Positions 26,801 through 34,731 of a stretch of DNA of 64,000 nt are shown piece after piece. Source of the stretch: Eutrophocola sp964629325 (GTDB lineage: Bacteria; Pseudomonadota; Gammaproteobacteria; Pseudomonadales; Pseudohongiellaceae). The position numbers and the translations under genes were made by a program. How positions within the stretch are numbered: the first letter of the stretch is position 1; each line of letters starts with the position of its first letter. Location of the stretch: NCBI GenBank assembly GCA_964629325.1, contig CAZVSC010000004.1:34706-98705 (forward strand). Reading direction: 5' to 3'. The notes below the pieces were generated by a model. It saw only the letters and a list, made by a program, of their open reading frames with translations, ran no database searches and was not told where the DNA came from.

Positions 26801-27019
26801 GTCGGCCTGTTGCCGTTGATGGCGGAAACGAGCGTGCAGGCCCAGTTCCTGATCCCGACCGTGGTGTCGCTGGCCTTCGGTGTATTGTTTGCCAGTACGG
26901 TGACCCTGCTGCTGGTGCCGATTCTGTACCTGATGCTGGCCGACTTCCAGGAATGGGCCGGTCGGCTCATGCAGCGCAAAGCATCCGTTCGTGTATCGGG
27001 CTCCGATGTAGCCGCCTGA
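23876..27019 (+). CDS. RND-family efflux transporter, inner-membrane subunit
   Basis: 1047 residues with the AcrB-type layout: TM1, a large periplasmic loop (about 35-335), TM2-6, an amphipathic segment, TM7, a second loop and TM8-12. The proton-relay Asp pair is seen in TM4 (D398/D399 in GIVVDDAVIIGES). VVINDNLVLMDYINK is the equivalent motif in TM10. The sequence looks like the less studied HAE-type group rather than AcrB itself. Substrate unknown. It overlaps the adaptor gene by 4 bp and ends at a strong terminator. Confidence 0.93.
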   Translation: MNKLIEWFVRNPVASNLLMLFIIVGGISGLASVSKTVFPNGAVDTIQVSVAYLGANPADVEERILVPIEQAISGVQGIKRINSRGFEGRGTVTIDAIEGYDVDILLNEVKSRVDSINTFPTQTERPVVQRFYATTPVMYLLVSGNVDEKTLQETSQNVRDRIAALQGAENTILDGAKDYEVSVEVSELQLEKYGLTFDDVARAIRRSSVNVGAGMIDDASGQTQLMTRGQAYVQDDFMNMVVAIQQDGNQILLQDVAIINDGFADQDWVLHFEGMPTMLIAVLAGENPEVVDLSERINQLLEDEIKPALPDGIRVDTIIDTSESFADRLNLLVENGVSGLILVFLSMTLFLTPRLAVWVTAGICISFLGCFWLLPYFGIPLSMLSTFALVLILGIVVDDAVIIGESIYRQNERGIYGEEASIKGANMVAKPVIFSALTTMLAFSPLLFILGAASQFVIAIPIVVIATLFFSLLESFCILPMHLLKKEEGNNRRKNMLVRILDRVRAKADAGLQYTIHRLYRPFLDRVLKRKVLGFMTFVSVCIFIMSFAISGWLKFTFDANVMADFIQVNMEFPPGIPMSIKEDAMMKLENSSDLLREQLKEEYPGKDMIKGSVFWAFSEDTQIGAYMAINPEQAREIGPEEISRRWRELTPDVPEAKEFTFQYTVNNNNPSLNLFVVGNDLQSIHDAGAQLKNKLAGYHGVYEVVDSNESATSEAVLSLKPGAENLNITLQDLATQVRQAFYGEEVQRIPRGRDTVKVMVRLPKVDRESFATLDDLRIRTGTGESVPFNMIADVNFRPGVTQIRRTDRERTLLVSAKVDQTIGNISEIRSNLEDGYLDDLRKQYPGISLRWAGSQEGENDFMRSLMCNSMFAMLAIFFLLAVAFRSYSQPLIIMTAIPFGYLGAIVGHLLLGLDLSMYSILGIVAAAGVVINDNLVLMDYINKLRDQGYTAINAVEKAAEERFRPIFLTSFTTFVGLLPLMAETSVQAQFLIPTVVSLAFGVLFASTVTLLLVPILYLMLADFQEWAGRLMQRKASVRVSGSDVAA

Positions 27020-27036
27020 TGCTCTTTGCTTGAAAA

Positions 27037-27071
27037 CCGGCGCTATGGCGAGTCCGCAGCGCCGTTTTTTT
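27037..27071 (+). terminator. rho-independent terminator after the RND operon
   Basis: The stem CGGCGCT (27038-27044) pairs with AGCGCCG (27058-27064), with a 13-nt loop and then seven T. It ends the RND operon 18 bp after its stop. Confidence 0.9.
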
Positions 27072-27099
27072 CAGGCAGAGAGGGGAGCGGTAAAGCAGG

Positions 27100-27105
27100 T
27101 ATAAT
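27100..27105 (+). promoter_or_regulatory. -10 element for hrpA
   Basis: A perfect TATAAT between the RND terminator and hrpA. No good -35 is seen at 16-18 bp. The predicted start near 27112 would leave a leader of only about 8 nt before TTG 27120 or 17 nt before GTG 27129. Confidence 0.45.
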
Positions 27106-27119
27106 GCGCTTTTTGACCT

Positions 27120-30100
27120 TTGTCTGCAGTGCCTGCTTCCATTTCACATTTGCTCAAGCTCACCGATAGCTGCCTGGCCAGGGATCAGCATGCCTTTCGC
27201 CGGCAGTTGCATGCCCTGAAGCGCCAAACCGGCAGCAATGTCGACCAGCGCCTGGATGTGCTGGGACAAAAAATTGCTGATTCCGCCGCCGTGGTCGAAC
27301 GCCGGCGCCAGGCACTGCCGGTCATTACCTATCCACAGGAATTGCCGCTCGCCGGCAAGGTGGAGGACATCAAGCGTGCACTGGCGGATCATCAGGTCGT
27401 GATCGTGGCCGGGGAAACCGGTTCTGGCAAGACCACCCAGCTGCCCAAAATTTGCCTCGACATGGGCAGGGGCATCCTGGGCATGATCGGGCACACCCAA
27501 CCCAGGCGCCTGGCGGCCCGCACTGTCTGCAGCCGTATCGGCGAGGAACTGGGCAGGGCGGACTCCAGTGCCGTCGCCTACCAGGTGCGCTTCCAGGACA
27601 ACACGGATGAGAATACCTATATCAAGCTGATGACCGACGGCATCCTGCTGTCGGAAACCCGCGACGACCCCTTCCTCAACAAGTACGACACAATAATCAT
27701 CGACGAGGCCCACGAGCGCAGCCTGAACATAGATTTCCTGCTGGGCTACCTGAAGCGGCTGCTGCCCAGGCGCAAGGACCTTAAGCTGATCGTGACTTCG
27801 GCCACCATCGACGTTGAAAAATTTTCCGCCCACTTTGATGATGCACCGATCATCGAGGTCTCGGGAAGGACGTATCCGGTGACGCTGCATTACAGGCCGC
27901 CCCAGGATACTGGTGATGAGGACCTGAATGAGCAGGTGATCCGGGCTATTCACGAAATCCGTGCCCTTGACCGGAAAAAGCCCATACCGCACCGCGACAT
28001 CCTGGTGTTCCTGAGCGGGGAAAAGGAGATACGTGATGCCGCCGACGCCATTCGCCGCGACAAGTCCCTGGACCTGGATGTGCTTCCTTTATATGCGCGC
28101 CTGAGCAACCGGGAGCAGAACCGCGTATTCCAGGGCCACAGCGGACAGCGGGTGGTCCTGGCCACCAATGTGGCGGAAACCTCGCTGACCGTACCGGGCA
28201 TTGGCTACGTGATCGATCCAGGCATGGCCCGGATCAGCCGCTACAGTGTGCGCAGCAAGATACAGCGCCTGCCGGTAGAGCCCGTGTCCAGGGCCAGCGC
28301 CAACCAGCGTGCGGGTCGATGCGGCAGGCTTTGTCCTGGCACCTGCATACGCCTTTACAGCGAGGAAGATTTCAACAACAGGCCTGCCTTCACCGATACC
28401 GAGATCACCCGGACCAACCTGGCTTCGGTCATTCTGCAGATGCTGGTGCTGAAACTGGGTGATATCGCTACCTTTCCCTTTGTCGAACCGCCCGACAGCA
28501 ATGCCGTACGCGACGGTTTTCGCATACTCGAGGAACTGGGTGCCGTCACAACGGAAGGCCAGATCACCCGTATGGGCAGGCAGATGGCCAGGTTCCCGGT
28601 CGACCCACGACTGGCGCGCATCCTGCTGGCAGGTGCTGAATTCAATTGCCTGCATGAAATTCTCATCATCGTCAGTGCCCTGAGCATCCAGGATCCGCGC
28701 GAAAGACCGCTGGACAAGCAGCAGGCCGCCGACGCGGCCCACGCCCGTTACCAGCATGCCGAATCGGATTTCCTGTCATGGACCGCCCTGTGGGAATTTT
28801 TTGATGCCCGCCGCCAGGAACTGACCCGCAACCGCCTTGGCAAGTTCTGTCATCAGCATTTCCTGTCTTACCTGCGGATGGGAGAGTGGCGGGAGGTTCA
28901 TCGGCAGCTACACCTGGCCGCACAGGAGCTGAAGCTTCATGAGAACCCGGAGCCGGCAAGTTACGAGCAGGTGCACCAGGCACTGCTGTCCGGCCTGGTA
29001 AGCAACGTGGCGAACCGGCTGGATGACAATACCTACCTGGGTGCCCGCAACAGAAAGTTCCGGGTCTTTCCCGGCTCCAACCTGCACGGCAAGAAATATC
29101 CCTGGATACTGGCGGCGGAGCTGGTGGAAACCACGCAGCTTTATGCCAGGATGAATGCGCGCATCGAACCAGGCTGGATTGAGAAGCAGGCCGGGAGCCT
29201 GCTCAAGTACCAGCACGCCGAACCGCACTGGGAAAAACGGCCGGGCAGGGTCATGGCCCTGGAAAAGGTGACGCTGTATGGCCTGGTCCTCGTGGAAAAC
29301 CGCAAGGTGCCTTTTGGCAAGATTGATCCCGTGGCCAGTCGCGAGATTTTCATTCGTGAAGGCCTGGTCGCCTCGGAGGTCAACACCTCACTGGCGTTTT
29401 ATCGTCATAATACTGCGTTGCGCCGGGAGATCGAAAACCTGGAAGACAGGACCCGTCGCAAAGACATCCTGGTGCGGGATGATGACCTTTACCGCTTGTA
29501 CGACCCTTTGTTTCCGGCCGATGTCATTGACCAGGCCAGCCTGGAACGCTGGTATCGACAGCTGAAACCGGCTGAGGCCGCCAGACTGCAGTTCTCGCGA
29601 GAGGATCTGGTCAGGCAGGGTGGCGGTGCGCTCAGGCCGGAGGATTTTCCCGACCAGATATCCGCAGGCCATCTGACGCTCGACCTCGACTACGAGTTCC
29701 AGCCCGGTCAATCGACGGACGGAGTGTCGGTCAACGTGCCGGTGTCGGCATTGATGCAGCTGCAGGAAGCCGAACTGGACTGGCTGGTGCCGGGCATGCT
29801 CCGGGAAAAATGCATCGCTCTGGTGAAGGCGCTGCCGAAACCCCTGCGCAAGCATTTCGTGCCGGTTCCCGATTATGTGGACCGGCTGCTCCCGGCCATC
29901 AGCCAGGGCGATGGAGACCTCAAGTCGGTGCTCGCACACCAGCTGCAGAAACTCACCGGTACGGCCATTCCCCTGGAGAACTGGTCTGATTACGCGGTAC
30001 CGGACCACCTGAAGATGCTGATCAATGTCATCGATGAGGGGGGCAGGAAGCGGGGCAGCGGCAGGGACCTGGCCGCCCTGAAACGACAGTTCGCCGGTGA

Positions 30101-31004
30101 ATCGCGACAGGCCATGGCGCAACTGTCCGAAGCCACGGTGGAGCAGACCGGGCTGACCGACTGGACTTTCGACCGGCTCGAGGATGAACAGACCGTGTTC
30201 CACGGGAATTTGACGCTGAAATCCTGGCCGGCGCTGGTGGATGAGGGAGACAGCGTGGCCCTCAGGTTGCTGGATTCGCCCTACAGGGCGCGCCTGAATT
30301 CCCGGGCCGGCGTCGCCAGGTTGTACATGCTGCACAACCGGCAATTGCACAAGCACCTGCAGCAAAACCTGCTGCAGGATCCCTCCAGGCTGCCAGCCAT
30401 GAAGCCTTTCGGCGGCCGCGATGCCCTGGCCGCGGAACTCATTATGGGCTGCTACCAGTCAGCCTTCCGCCTCTACGAGAAACTGCCGGTGGACAGGGCA
30501 AGTTATGACAATGTATACGAGGAGGGCAGGGCCAGACTGATTGAGACATCCGAGCAGCTCGAGTCACTGCTGTACAGGATACTGGACAGCCATGCCGGGA
30601 TCACCAGGGCGCTGAAAAAATTCACGGCGCTAGCCGACATGGTCCTGCAGCGGGACGTCAGCGCCCAGATCGATGCACTGGTCCATGAGGGATTCCTCGC
30701 GCATATACCAGTGGAGCAGCTCAGGGAATATCCGCGTTATTTCCAGGCCATCGAACAGCGCATGGAAAAGTATCCCCGTCAGCGTGACAAGGACAGCCAG
30801 TGGAGCAACCAGTTGCAGGTGTGGTGGCAGCGTTACCAGGACAAGCAGCTGATGTTCACCAGCCAGCACAAAAACAGTGAGGCACTGGAAGCGTTCCGCT
30901 GGATGCTGGAGGAGTTTCGTGTTTCATTGTTTGCCCAGGCACTGGGGACGCGTTACCCGGTATCGGAAAAACGCCTCGAAAAGGCCTGGCAGGACATTAA
31001 CTGA
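27120..31004 (+). CDS. hrpA: ATP-dependent RNA helicase HrpA
   Basis: 1294 residues, the length of E. coli HrpA (1300). The DEAH helicase core has Walker A GETGSGKTT (from residue 98), DEAH (from 195), SAT (SATID) and QRAGRCGR. The long C-terminal region with the HrpA-specific DUF3418 follows. HrpA acts on mRNA and on stalled ribosomes. The start is uncertain: TTG 27120 or GTG 27129, neither with a ribosome-binding site. It stands alone between a terminator and mlaA. Confidence 0.95.
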   Translation: MSAVPASISHLLKLTDSCLARDQHAFRRQLHALKRQTGSNVDQRLDVLGQKIADSAAVVERRRQALPVITYPQELPLAGKVEDIKRALADHQVVIVAGETGSGKTTQLPKICLDMGRGILGMIGHTQPRRLAARTVCSRIGEELGRADSSAVAYQVRFQDNTDENTYIKLMTDGILLSETRDDPFLNKYDTIIIDEAHERSLNIDFLLGYLKRLLPRRKDLKLIVTSATIDVEKFSAHFDDAPIIEVSGRTYPVTLHYRPPQDTGDEDLNEQVIRAIHEIRALDRKKPIPHRDILVFLSGEKEIRDAADAIRRDKSLDLDVLPLYARLSNREQNRVFQGHSGQRVVLATNVAETSLTVPGIGYVIDPGMARISRYSVRSKIQRLPVEPVSRASANQRAGRCGRLCPGTCIRLYSEEDFNNRPAFTDTEITRTNLASVILQMLVLKLGDIATFPFVEPPDSNAVRDGFRILEELGAVTTEGQITRMGRQMARFPVDPRLARILLAGAEFNCLHEILIIVSALSIQDPRERPLDKQQAADAAHARYQHAESDFLSWTALWEFFDARRQELTRNRLGKFCHQHFLSYLRMGEWREVHRQLHLAAQELKLHENPEPASYEQVHQALLSGLVSNVANRLDDNTYLGARNRKFRVFPGSNLHGKKYPWILAAELVETTQLYARMNARIEPGWIEKQAGSLLKYQHAEPHWEKRPGRVMALEKVTLYGLVLVENRKVPFGKIDPVASREIFIREGLVASEVNTSLAFYRHNTALRREIENLEDRTRRKDILVRDDDLYRLYDPLFPADVIDQASLERWYRQLKPAEAARLQFSREDLVRQGGGALRPEDFPDQISAGHLTLDLDYEFQPGQSTDGVSVNVPVSALMQLQEAELDWLVPGMLREKCIALVKALPKPLRKHFVPVPDYVDRLLPAISQGDGDLKSVLAHQLQKLTGTAIPLENWSDYAVPDHLKMLINVIDEGGRKRGSGRDLAALKRQFAGESRQAMAQLSEATVEQTGLTDWTFDRLEDEQTVFHGNLTLKSWPALVDEGDSVALRLLDSPYRARLNSRAGVARLYMLHNRQLHKHLQQNLLQDPSRLPAMKPFGGRDALAAELIMGCYQSAFRLYEKLPVDRASYDNVYEEGRARLIETSEQLESLLYRILDSHAGITRALKKFTALADMVLQRDVSAQIDALVHEGFLAHIPVEQLREYPRYFQAIEQRMEKYPRQRDKDSQWSNQLQVWWQRYQDKQLMFTSQHKNSEALEAFRWMLEEFRVSLFAQALGTRYPVSEKRLEKAWQDIN

Positions 31005-31069
31005 TCGAAAGGGGGAGCAGGGAATTCCGGTCAGGAGCTGTACCTCACACTTTATGCCAACGGTTTTTG

Positions 31070-31075
31070 TAAAAT
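31070..31075 (+). promoter_or_regulatory. -10 element for mlaA, 8 nt from the start codon
   Basis: TAAAAT ends 8 nt before ATG 31084, so the expected start of transcription falls on or next to the start codon. No Shine-Dalgarno sequence lies in AGCACCCG before the ATG. No clear -35 is present. This suggests a leaderless or nearly leaderless mRNA. Confidence 0.4.
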
Positions 31076-31083
31076 AGCACCCG

Positions 31084-31812
31084 ATGAAGCGAACAATTTT
31101 GCAAAATTGTCCCAGTGCAGCCCGCATCGTTTGTGCAGTGGTTTTGTGTTGCCTGTCTGCAGGCGTTGCTGCGCAAGGCAATGTCCAAAACAACGACATT
31201 GACCCGTTCATCACGGTCAATCGCGGCGTGTATGACTTCAACGAAGCGCTGGATGAATTGGTGATCAAGCCGGTGACCAAATCTTATGACTTCGTGATGC
31301 CCGTATTTGCCAAGCGCGGTGTAACGAACTTTTTCAACAATCTCGATGACATCAATGTTGTATTCAATGACCTGCTGCAATTGAAGATGGCTAATGCGAT
31401 GCATGACTCTGGCCGTTTCCTGATCAATACCACCATTGGTGTAGGCGGGTTGATCGACGTGGCTGCCGGATTTGGCTTGTACAAGAACTACGAAGACTTT
31501 GGTCAGACGCTCGGCTACTGGGGAATGGATCCAGGTGCCTACATGGTCCTGCCTTTCCTTGGCACGTCGACGGTCAGGGATACTATCGGCATGATTCCTG
31601 ATTACCTGCTCAATCCGGTGTTCTGGGTTAACGACAACGAGGCCCGCTTCGCACTGTTCACACTGGACAACATCGATACACGCCTGTACTACATGGCGGC
31701 TGAGGCGATGATCACCGGTGATGAATACATTTTTGTCCGCGATGCTTACCTGCAGCGCAGGGAGTATATGGTCGCAGACGGCGAAGTGTATGACGAATGG
31801 GGTGATTTCTGA
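31084..31812 (+). CDS. mlaA: phospholipid-transport protein MlaA (VacJ family)
   Basis: 242 residues matching MlaA: NRGVYDFNEALDELVIKPV, then NFFNNLDDINVVFNDLLQ, and GGLIDVAAGFGL ... YWGMDPGAYMVLPFLGTSTVRD (quoted in part). MlaA is the outer-membrane component that returns mislocalised phospholipids to the inner membrane with OmpC/MlaC. It has an export signal, but no canonical lipobox is seen: the cysteines sit in RIVC and VVLCC, with cleavage more likely after VAA by signal peptidase I. MlaA is usually a lipoprotein, so this is odd. The other mla genes are not in the window. Confidence 0.93.
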   Translation: MKRTILQNCPSAARIVCAVVLCCLSAGVAAQGNVQNNDIDPFITVNRGVYDFNEALDELVIKPVTKSYDFVMPVFAKRGVTNFFNNLDDINVVFNDLLQLKMANAMHDSGRFLINTTIGVGGLIDVAAGFGLYKNYEDFGQTLGYWGMDPGAYMVLPFLGTSTVRDTIGMIPDYLLNPVFWVNDNEARFALFTLDNIDTRLYYMAAEAMITGDEYIFVRDAYLQRREYMVADGEVYDEWGDF

Positions 31813-31828
31813 GGCAGGATGAAATGCG

Positions 31829-32122
31829 TCAGAACATTTCGAGAATGGCGGCGCCGACACGACAGCGGCCCTTGTCAGTGGGCAGGATATGCTTCACCTC
31901 GATCCGGGCCTGGAAGAGTTCGCGGTTCTTGAATCCATCGTGAACCTTGACCTTGCATTCAGTTCCGATCGGGACAATCGAGGACATATCCAGCCCGACA
32001 CCGTTCTGACTGATATCCACACAGACACCCTCAACCACCTTATGCGGATAACCGTAATATAGAGTGACCGCGGTATTGACCTTCACGCGCTCGAAATCGC
32101 GTTTTTCATAGGCATACGACAT
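31829..32122 (-). CDS. PilZ domain protein (c-di-GMP receptor)
   Basis: 97 residues forming a single PilZ domain. The c-di-GMP motifs are both present: RDFER (RxxxR) near residue 8 and DISQNGVG (DxSxxG) near residue 37. It should therefore bind c-di-GMP. The gene converges with mlaA (16 bp apart) and lies next to the HsbR/HsbA-like switch, which suggests a shared motility or biofilm output, although that link is inference. Confidence 0.9.
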   Translation of the reverse strand: MSYAYEKRDFERVKVNTAVTLYYGYPHKVVEGVCVDISQNGVGLDMSSIVPIGTECKVKVHDGFKNRELFQARIEVKHILPTDKGRCRVGAAILEMF

Positions 32123-32159
32123 AATGCAACCCTAAAAACCGTATCAAACTCACATAACT

Positions 32160-32402
32160 CTACCCCAATTCGACTGATTTGTCTCCAAATTGCAGGCAAA
32201 CTTTGATTAAGGTAACAGTGAATCTTGCAGGCCGTAACAGAAGGGAGTAAGGTAATTCCACTTTTGAAAAGAGTGTATCAGCCGCTTTAAATTCTTCCCA
32301 GATTCTAGGTTGGTTGCAGTTTTCAGCAATGATCCACATCTCGGTTTTCGGATTAGTTTCACTGACAACGCAATGCAAGTCTGAAAGCAAGTCTGAAAGC
32401 AA
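32160..32402 (-). CDS. doubtful small reading frame in AT-rich spacer
   Basis: An 80-residue frame upstream of the PilZ gene on the same strand. Its first residues (MLSDLLSDL) are encoded by the 12-bp tandem repeat next to the scaffold gap, and after collapsing the gap the frame stays open further upstream. The rest (WIIAENCNQPRIWEEF) has no recognised family, no ribosome-binding site can be located, and base composition is more AT-rich than neighbouring genes. It may be a degraded gene or chance. Confidence 0.25.
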   Translation of the reverse strand: MLSDLLSDLHCVVSETNPKTEMWIIAENCNQPRIWEEFKAADTLFSKVELPYSLLLRPARFTVTLIKVCLQFGDKSVELG

Positions 32403-32584
32403 GTCTGAAAGTAAGTCCGCTAAGTAAGGNNNNNNNNNNNNNNNNNNNNNNNNNNNNNNNNNNNNNNNNNNNNNNNNNNNNNNNNNNNNNNNNNNNNNNN
32501 NNNNNNNNNNNNNNNNNNNNNNNNNNNNNGCAAGTCTGAAAGCAAGTCTGAAAGCAAGTCTGAAAGTAAGTCCGCTAAGTAAGG
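32375..32584. repeat. 12-bp tandem repeat in front of the HsbR-like gene
   Basis: GCAAGTCTGAAA is repeated three times in a row, then a degenerate GTAAGTCCGCTA, ending 2 bp before the ATG of the response-regulator gene. The same 55 bp is present on both sides of a 100-N gap, so the true array is either one copy of this block or a longer array that the assembler could not resolve. The 464-nt spacer 32123-32586 holds only this, the gap and the doubtful frame at 32160-32402. Confidence 0.85.
32430..32529. other. scaffold gap (100 N) with duplicated 55-bp flanks
   Basis: Exactly 100 N. 32375-32429 equals 32530-32584 base for base. As at 22220, an unmerged k-mer overlap is the simplest explanation, here caused by a tandem repeat. 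Confidence 0.88.
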
Positions 32585-32586
32585 CA

Positions 32587-33774
32587 ATGAAAAACGGGGC
32601 CCATAGTGTAGTTCTGGTAATAGACGACGATGCCGTTGTTAAGGAAAATATTGCCGCTTATCTCTCAAATCAAGGTTACCGCGTAGTCCTCGCAGCCACT
32701 AACGAGGACGGCATCGATGCCTATCATTCATGCTGCCCGAACATTGTTGTCTGCGATATCAACATGCCGGACAATAAGAGCTTTGATGCGTTGACAACCA
32801 TCTTTACCCAGAATCCGACCCAGGCCATCATCATCCTTTCCGATGTCGGCAATACCGATGATGTGATTCGCGCCATGCGCCTGGGTGTAAGCGATTATCT
32901 ATTTAAACCTCTCGATGATCTGGAGATGCTCGGCATCTTGATAGAAAGGGCCCGCAACCGCTCGCGGCTCATTGAGGAAAATACCCGTTACCGCAGGAAC
33001 CTTGAGGAAATCAACCGCGAGCTGGAGGAGCGGGTAGAAATTTTCCAGTCTGATCAGCAGGCGGGAAGGGCGGTGCAGATGCGCATGCTGCCGATTCCAC
33101 CGCAGGATATTAATCGCTTCCATTTTGATCATCGGGTAATTCCCTCGCTGTACCTCAGCGGCGATTCGGTCGACTATAAGCCAATCTCCCGCAGCAAGGT
33201 GTTGTTCTATATCGGCGACGTCTCCGGTCATGGATCATCGTCTGCATTTGTTACGGTATTGCTCAGGTTCCGCATCGCTCAGATGCTGAGGGAGCATATC
33301 CAGGGACGCTTCCGCAGCGAGTTTTCACCGGCCTATATCCTGGGTCTGTTGAACCGTGATCTGCTGGACACTGGCCTGGACAAGCACATTACGGTCTGCA
33401 TGGGCATTCTGGATGACAGTGACAATACACTGCTCTACAGCATCGCCGGCCATCATCCGCTGCCTATCTTGTATACCCAGGGTAGGGCGCACTTCATCGA
33501 ACCACAAAAGCGCAGTTTTCCCATCGGCCTTGTCCAGGATGCGGAATATGCCAACGAGAAGATCAGCCTGCCGGATGACTTCGCCCTTTTTCTTTTCTCC
33601 GACGGCATACTTGAGCATCTTCCGGGCAATACCATGCAGGAAAAGGAGGAGCGGCTGCTTTCCGTAATTGGCTTCTGCAAAGGTGATTTTAATGAAGTGA
33701 AAACAGGTTTAAACTTGCACCGGGATATCAAGGTACCTGATGACATTGCGGTATTAAGTGCTACTAAGCTATGA
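32587..33774 (+). CDS. response regulator with PP2C-type phosphatase output (HsbR-like)
   Basis: 395 residues. A receiver domain (about 8-122) has acidic D13-D15, phospho-acceptor D57 (VCDINMPD), S85 and K107. A coiled-coil linker (about 125-160) follows, then a SpoIIE/PP2C phosphatase domain with YIGDVSGHGSSSA and VPDDIAVL. This layout and the overlap with a STAS gene match HsbR-HsbA of Pseudomonas aeruginosa, where HsbR phosphorylation by HptB sets the state of HsbA. It may also have kinase activity as HsbR does, but no kinase domain is separately visible. No HptB is in the window. Confidence 0.88.
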   Translation: MKNGAHSVVLVIDDDAVVKENIAAYLSNQGYRVVLAATNEDGIDAYHSCCPNIVVCDINMPDNKSFDALTTIFTQNPTQAIIILSDVGNTDDVIRAMRLGVSDYLFKPLDDLEMLGILIERARNRSRLIEENTRYRRNLEEINRELEERVEIFQSDQQAGRAVQMRMLPIPPQDINRFHFDHRVIPSLYLSGDSVDYKPISRSKVLFYIGDVSGHGSSSAFVTVLLRFRIAQMLREHIQGRFRSEFSPAYILGLLNRDLLDTGLDKHITVCMGILDDSDNTLLYSIAGHHPLPILYTQGRAHFIEPQKRSFPIGLVQDAEYANEKISLPDDFALFLFSDGILEHLPGNTMQEKEERLLSVIGFCKGDFNEVKTGLNLHRDIKVPDDIAVLSATKL

Positions 33775-34256
33775 ATAGCGGAAGAATTCTGGTTGCAACT
33801 GTTAACAACGTTCCAATCCTGAAATTCGTCGGTGATGTCCGCGTCCTCATGAGCGGCATGATGGACAGTTATTTTTCGTCCCTTTATGGCAGGGCGATTC
33901 TTGACAGGATGGTCGTAGACATGACTGAAACCCAGGGCATAGATAGCACTGCCCTGGGATTGATTGCGAAAATGGCGATCCAGCTGCGCAACCGTTTTAA
34001 TGTAAGCCCCACTATCGTTTCCACCAATCCCGATATCACGCGTATCCTGAAAAGCATGAGTTTCGACCTCATCTGCGACATCGTGGAAGAACCGCTGGCG
34101 AGCAAGGTGAATTACGATGAGCTCAATGAAAAAGCTGAAAGTGAGGATGCTGTCAGGAAAAAAGTCATCGAGGCGCACCAGACCCTGATGACGTTGAGCG
34201 AAGACAACCGGATCGAATTCCAGGACCTGGTTTCGGCTTTAAAGGCCAATCGCTGA
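33771..34256 (+). CDS. STAS-domain anti-sigma factor antagonist (HsbA-like)
   Basis: 161 residues. A STAS domain (about 5-105) has the phosphorylatable Ser at residue 59 in GIDSTALGLIAKMA, equivalent to Ser56 of HsbA. A helical C-terminal extension (about 110-161) is present as in HsbA. It overlaps the phosphatase gene by 4 bp (ATGA), so the two products are made together. In P. aeruginosa, HsbA binds FlgM or the diguanylate cyclase HsbD according to its phosphorylation state. The adjacent PilZ gene fits such a c-di-GMP link, but neither partner is present here. Confidence 0.85.
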   Translation: MNSGRILVATVNNVPILKFVGDVRVLMSGMMDSYFSSLYGRAILDRMVVDMTETQGIDSTALGLIAKMAIQLRNRFNVSPTIVSTNPDITRILKSMSFDLICDIVEEPLASKVNYDELNEKAESEDAVRKKVIEAHQTLMTLSEDNRIEFQDLVSALKANR

Positions 34257-34260
34257 CGTC

Positions 34261-34731
34261 TCAGCTGTTGCTGGCTTTCTCCGCCCGCGCACGGGCAATC
34301 TGCTTGCCCGTGATGAAATCCTTGTGTGACAGGTGCAGGAGTTCGCTGATCTTGCGTATCAGGTGTTCCTCGTAGCGGTCTATGCGTCCATCGGCATATG
34401 CTACTTCCCACATATTGAGGATCAGTTGCGACTTTTCCCGTGGGTCGAACCTGTCGTTGATCAGGCTGGTGAACTGGTACAGGGAGGTGGCTTCCTTGTT
34501 TTCCTGCCCTGCCAGAGTCACCAGTTCCTCAAGGTCGGCTTCCGGGAGGTCATAGCGCTCCCTGAGGATCGCCAGTATTTTTCGCGTTTCATTTTCATTC
34601 ACCTGGTTGTCGGTCCTGCTCAATTCGATAAGCAGGGCGGCGGTGGCCAGTTGTAGCTGGTCGACGGTGTGGCTCTCCCCATCACCCGCACTTAAATGGC
34701 TGTCAAAGAACCGCGTGATGGCCTTCAGCAT
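34261..34731 (-). CDS. TerB-like domain protein
   Basis: 156 residues of TerB/co-chaperone DjlA-type helical domain, with the acidic repeats ELSRTDNQVNENE and VAYADGRIDRYEE that bind metal in TerB. Stand-alone TerB proteins of this size are common next to housekeeping genes and their role is unclear; there is no tellurite-resistance cluster. The start overlaps the dusA stop by 7 bp, so it is co-translated with dusA. It converges with the HsbA-like gene with 4 bp between stops. Confidence 0.85.
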   Translation of the reverse strand: MLKAITRFFDSHLSAGDGESHTVDQLQLATAALLIELSRTDNQVNENETRKILAILRERYDLPEADLEELVTLAGQENKEATSLYQFTSLINDRFDPREKSQLILNMWEVAYADGRIDRYEEHLIRKISELLHLSHKDFITGKQIARARAEKASNS

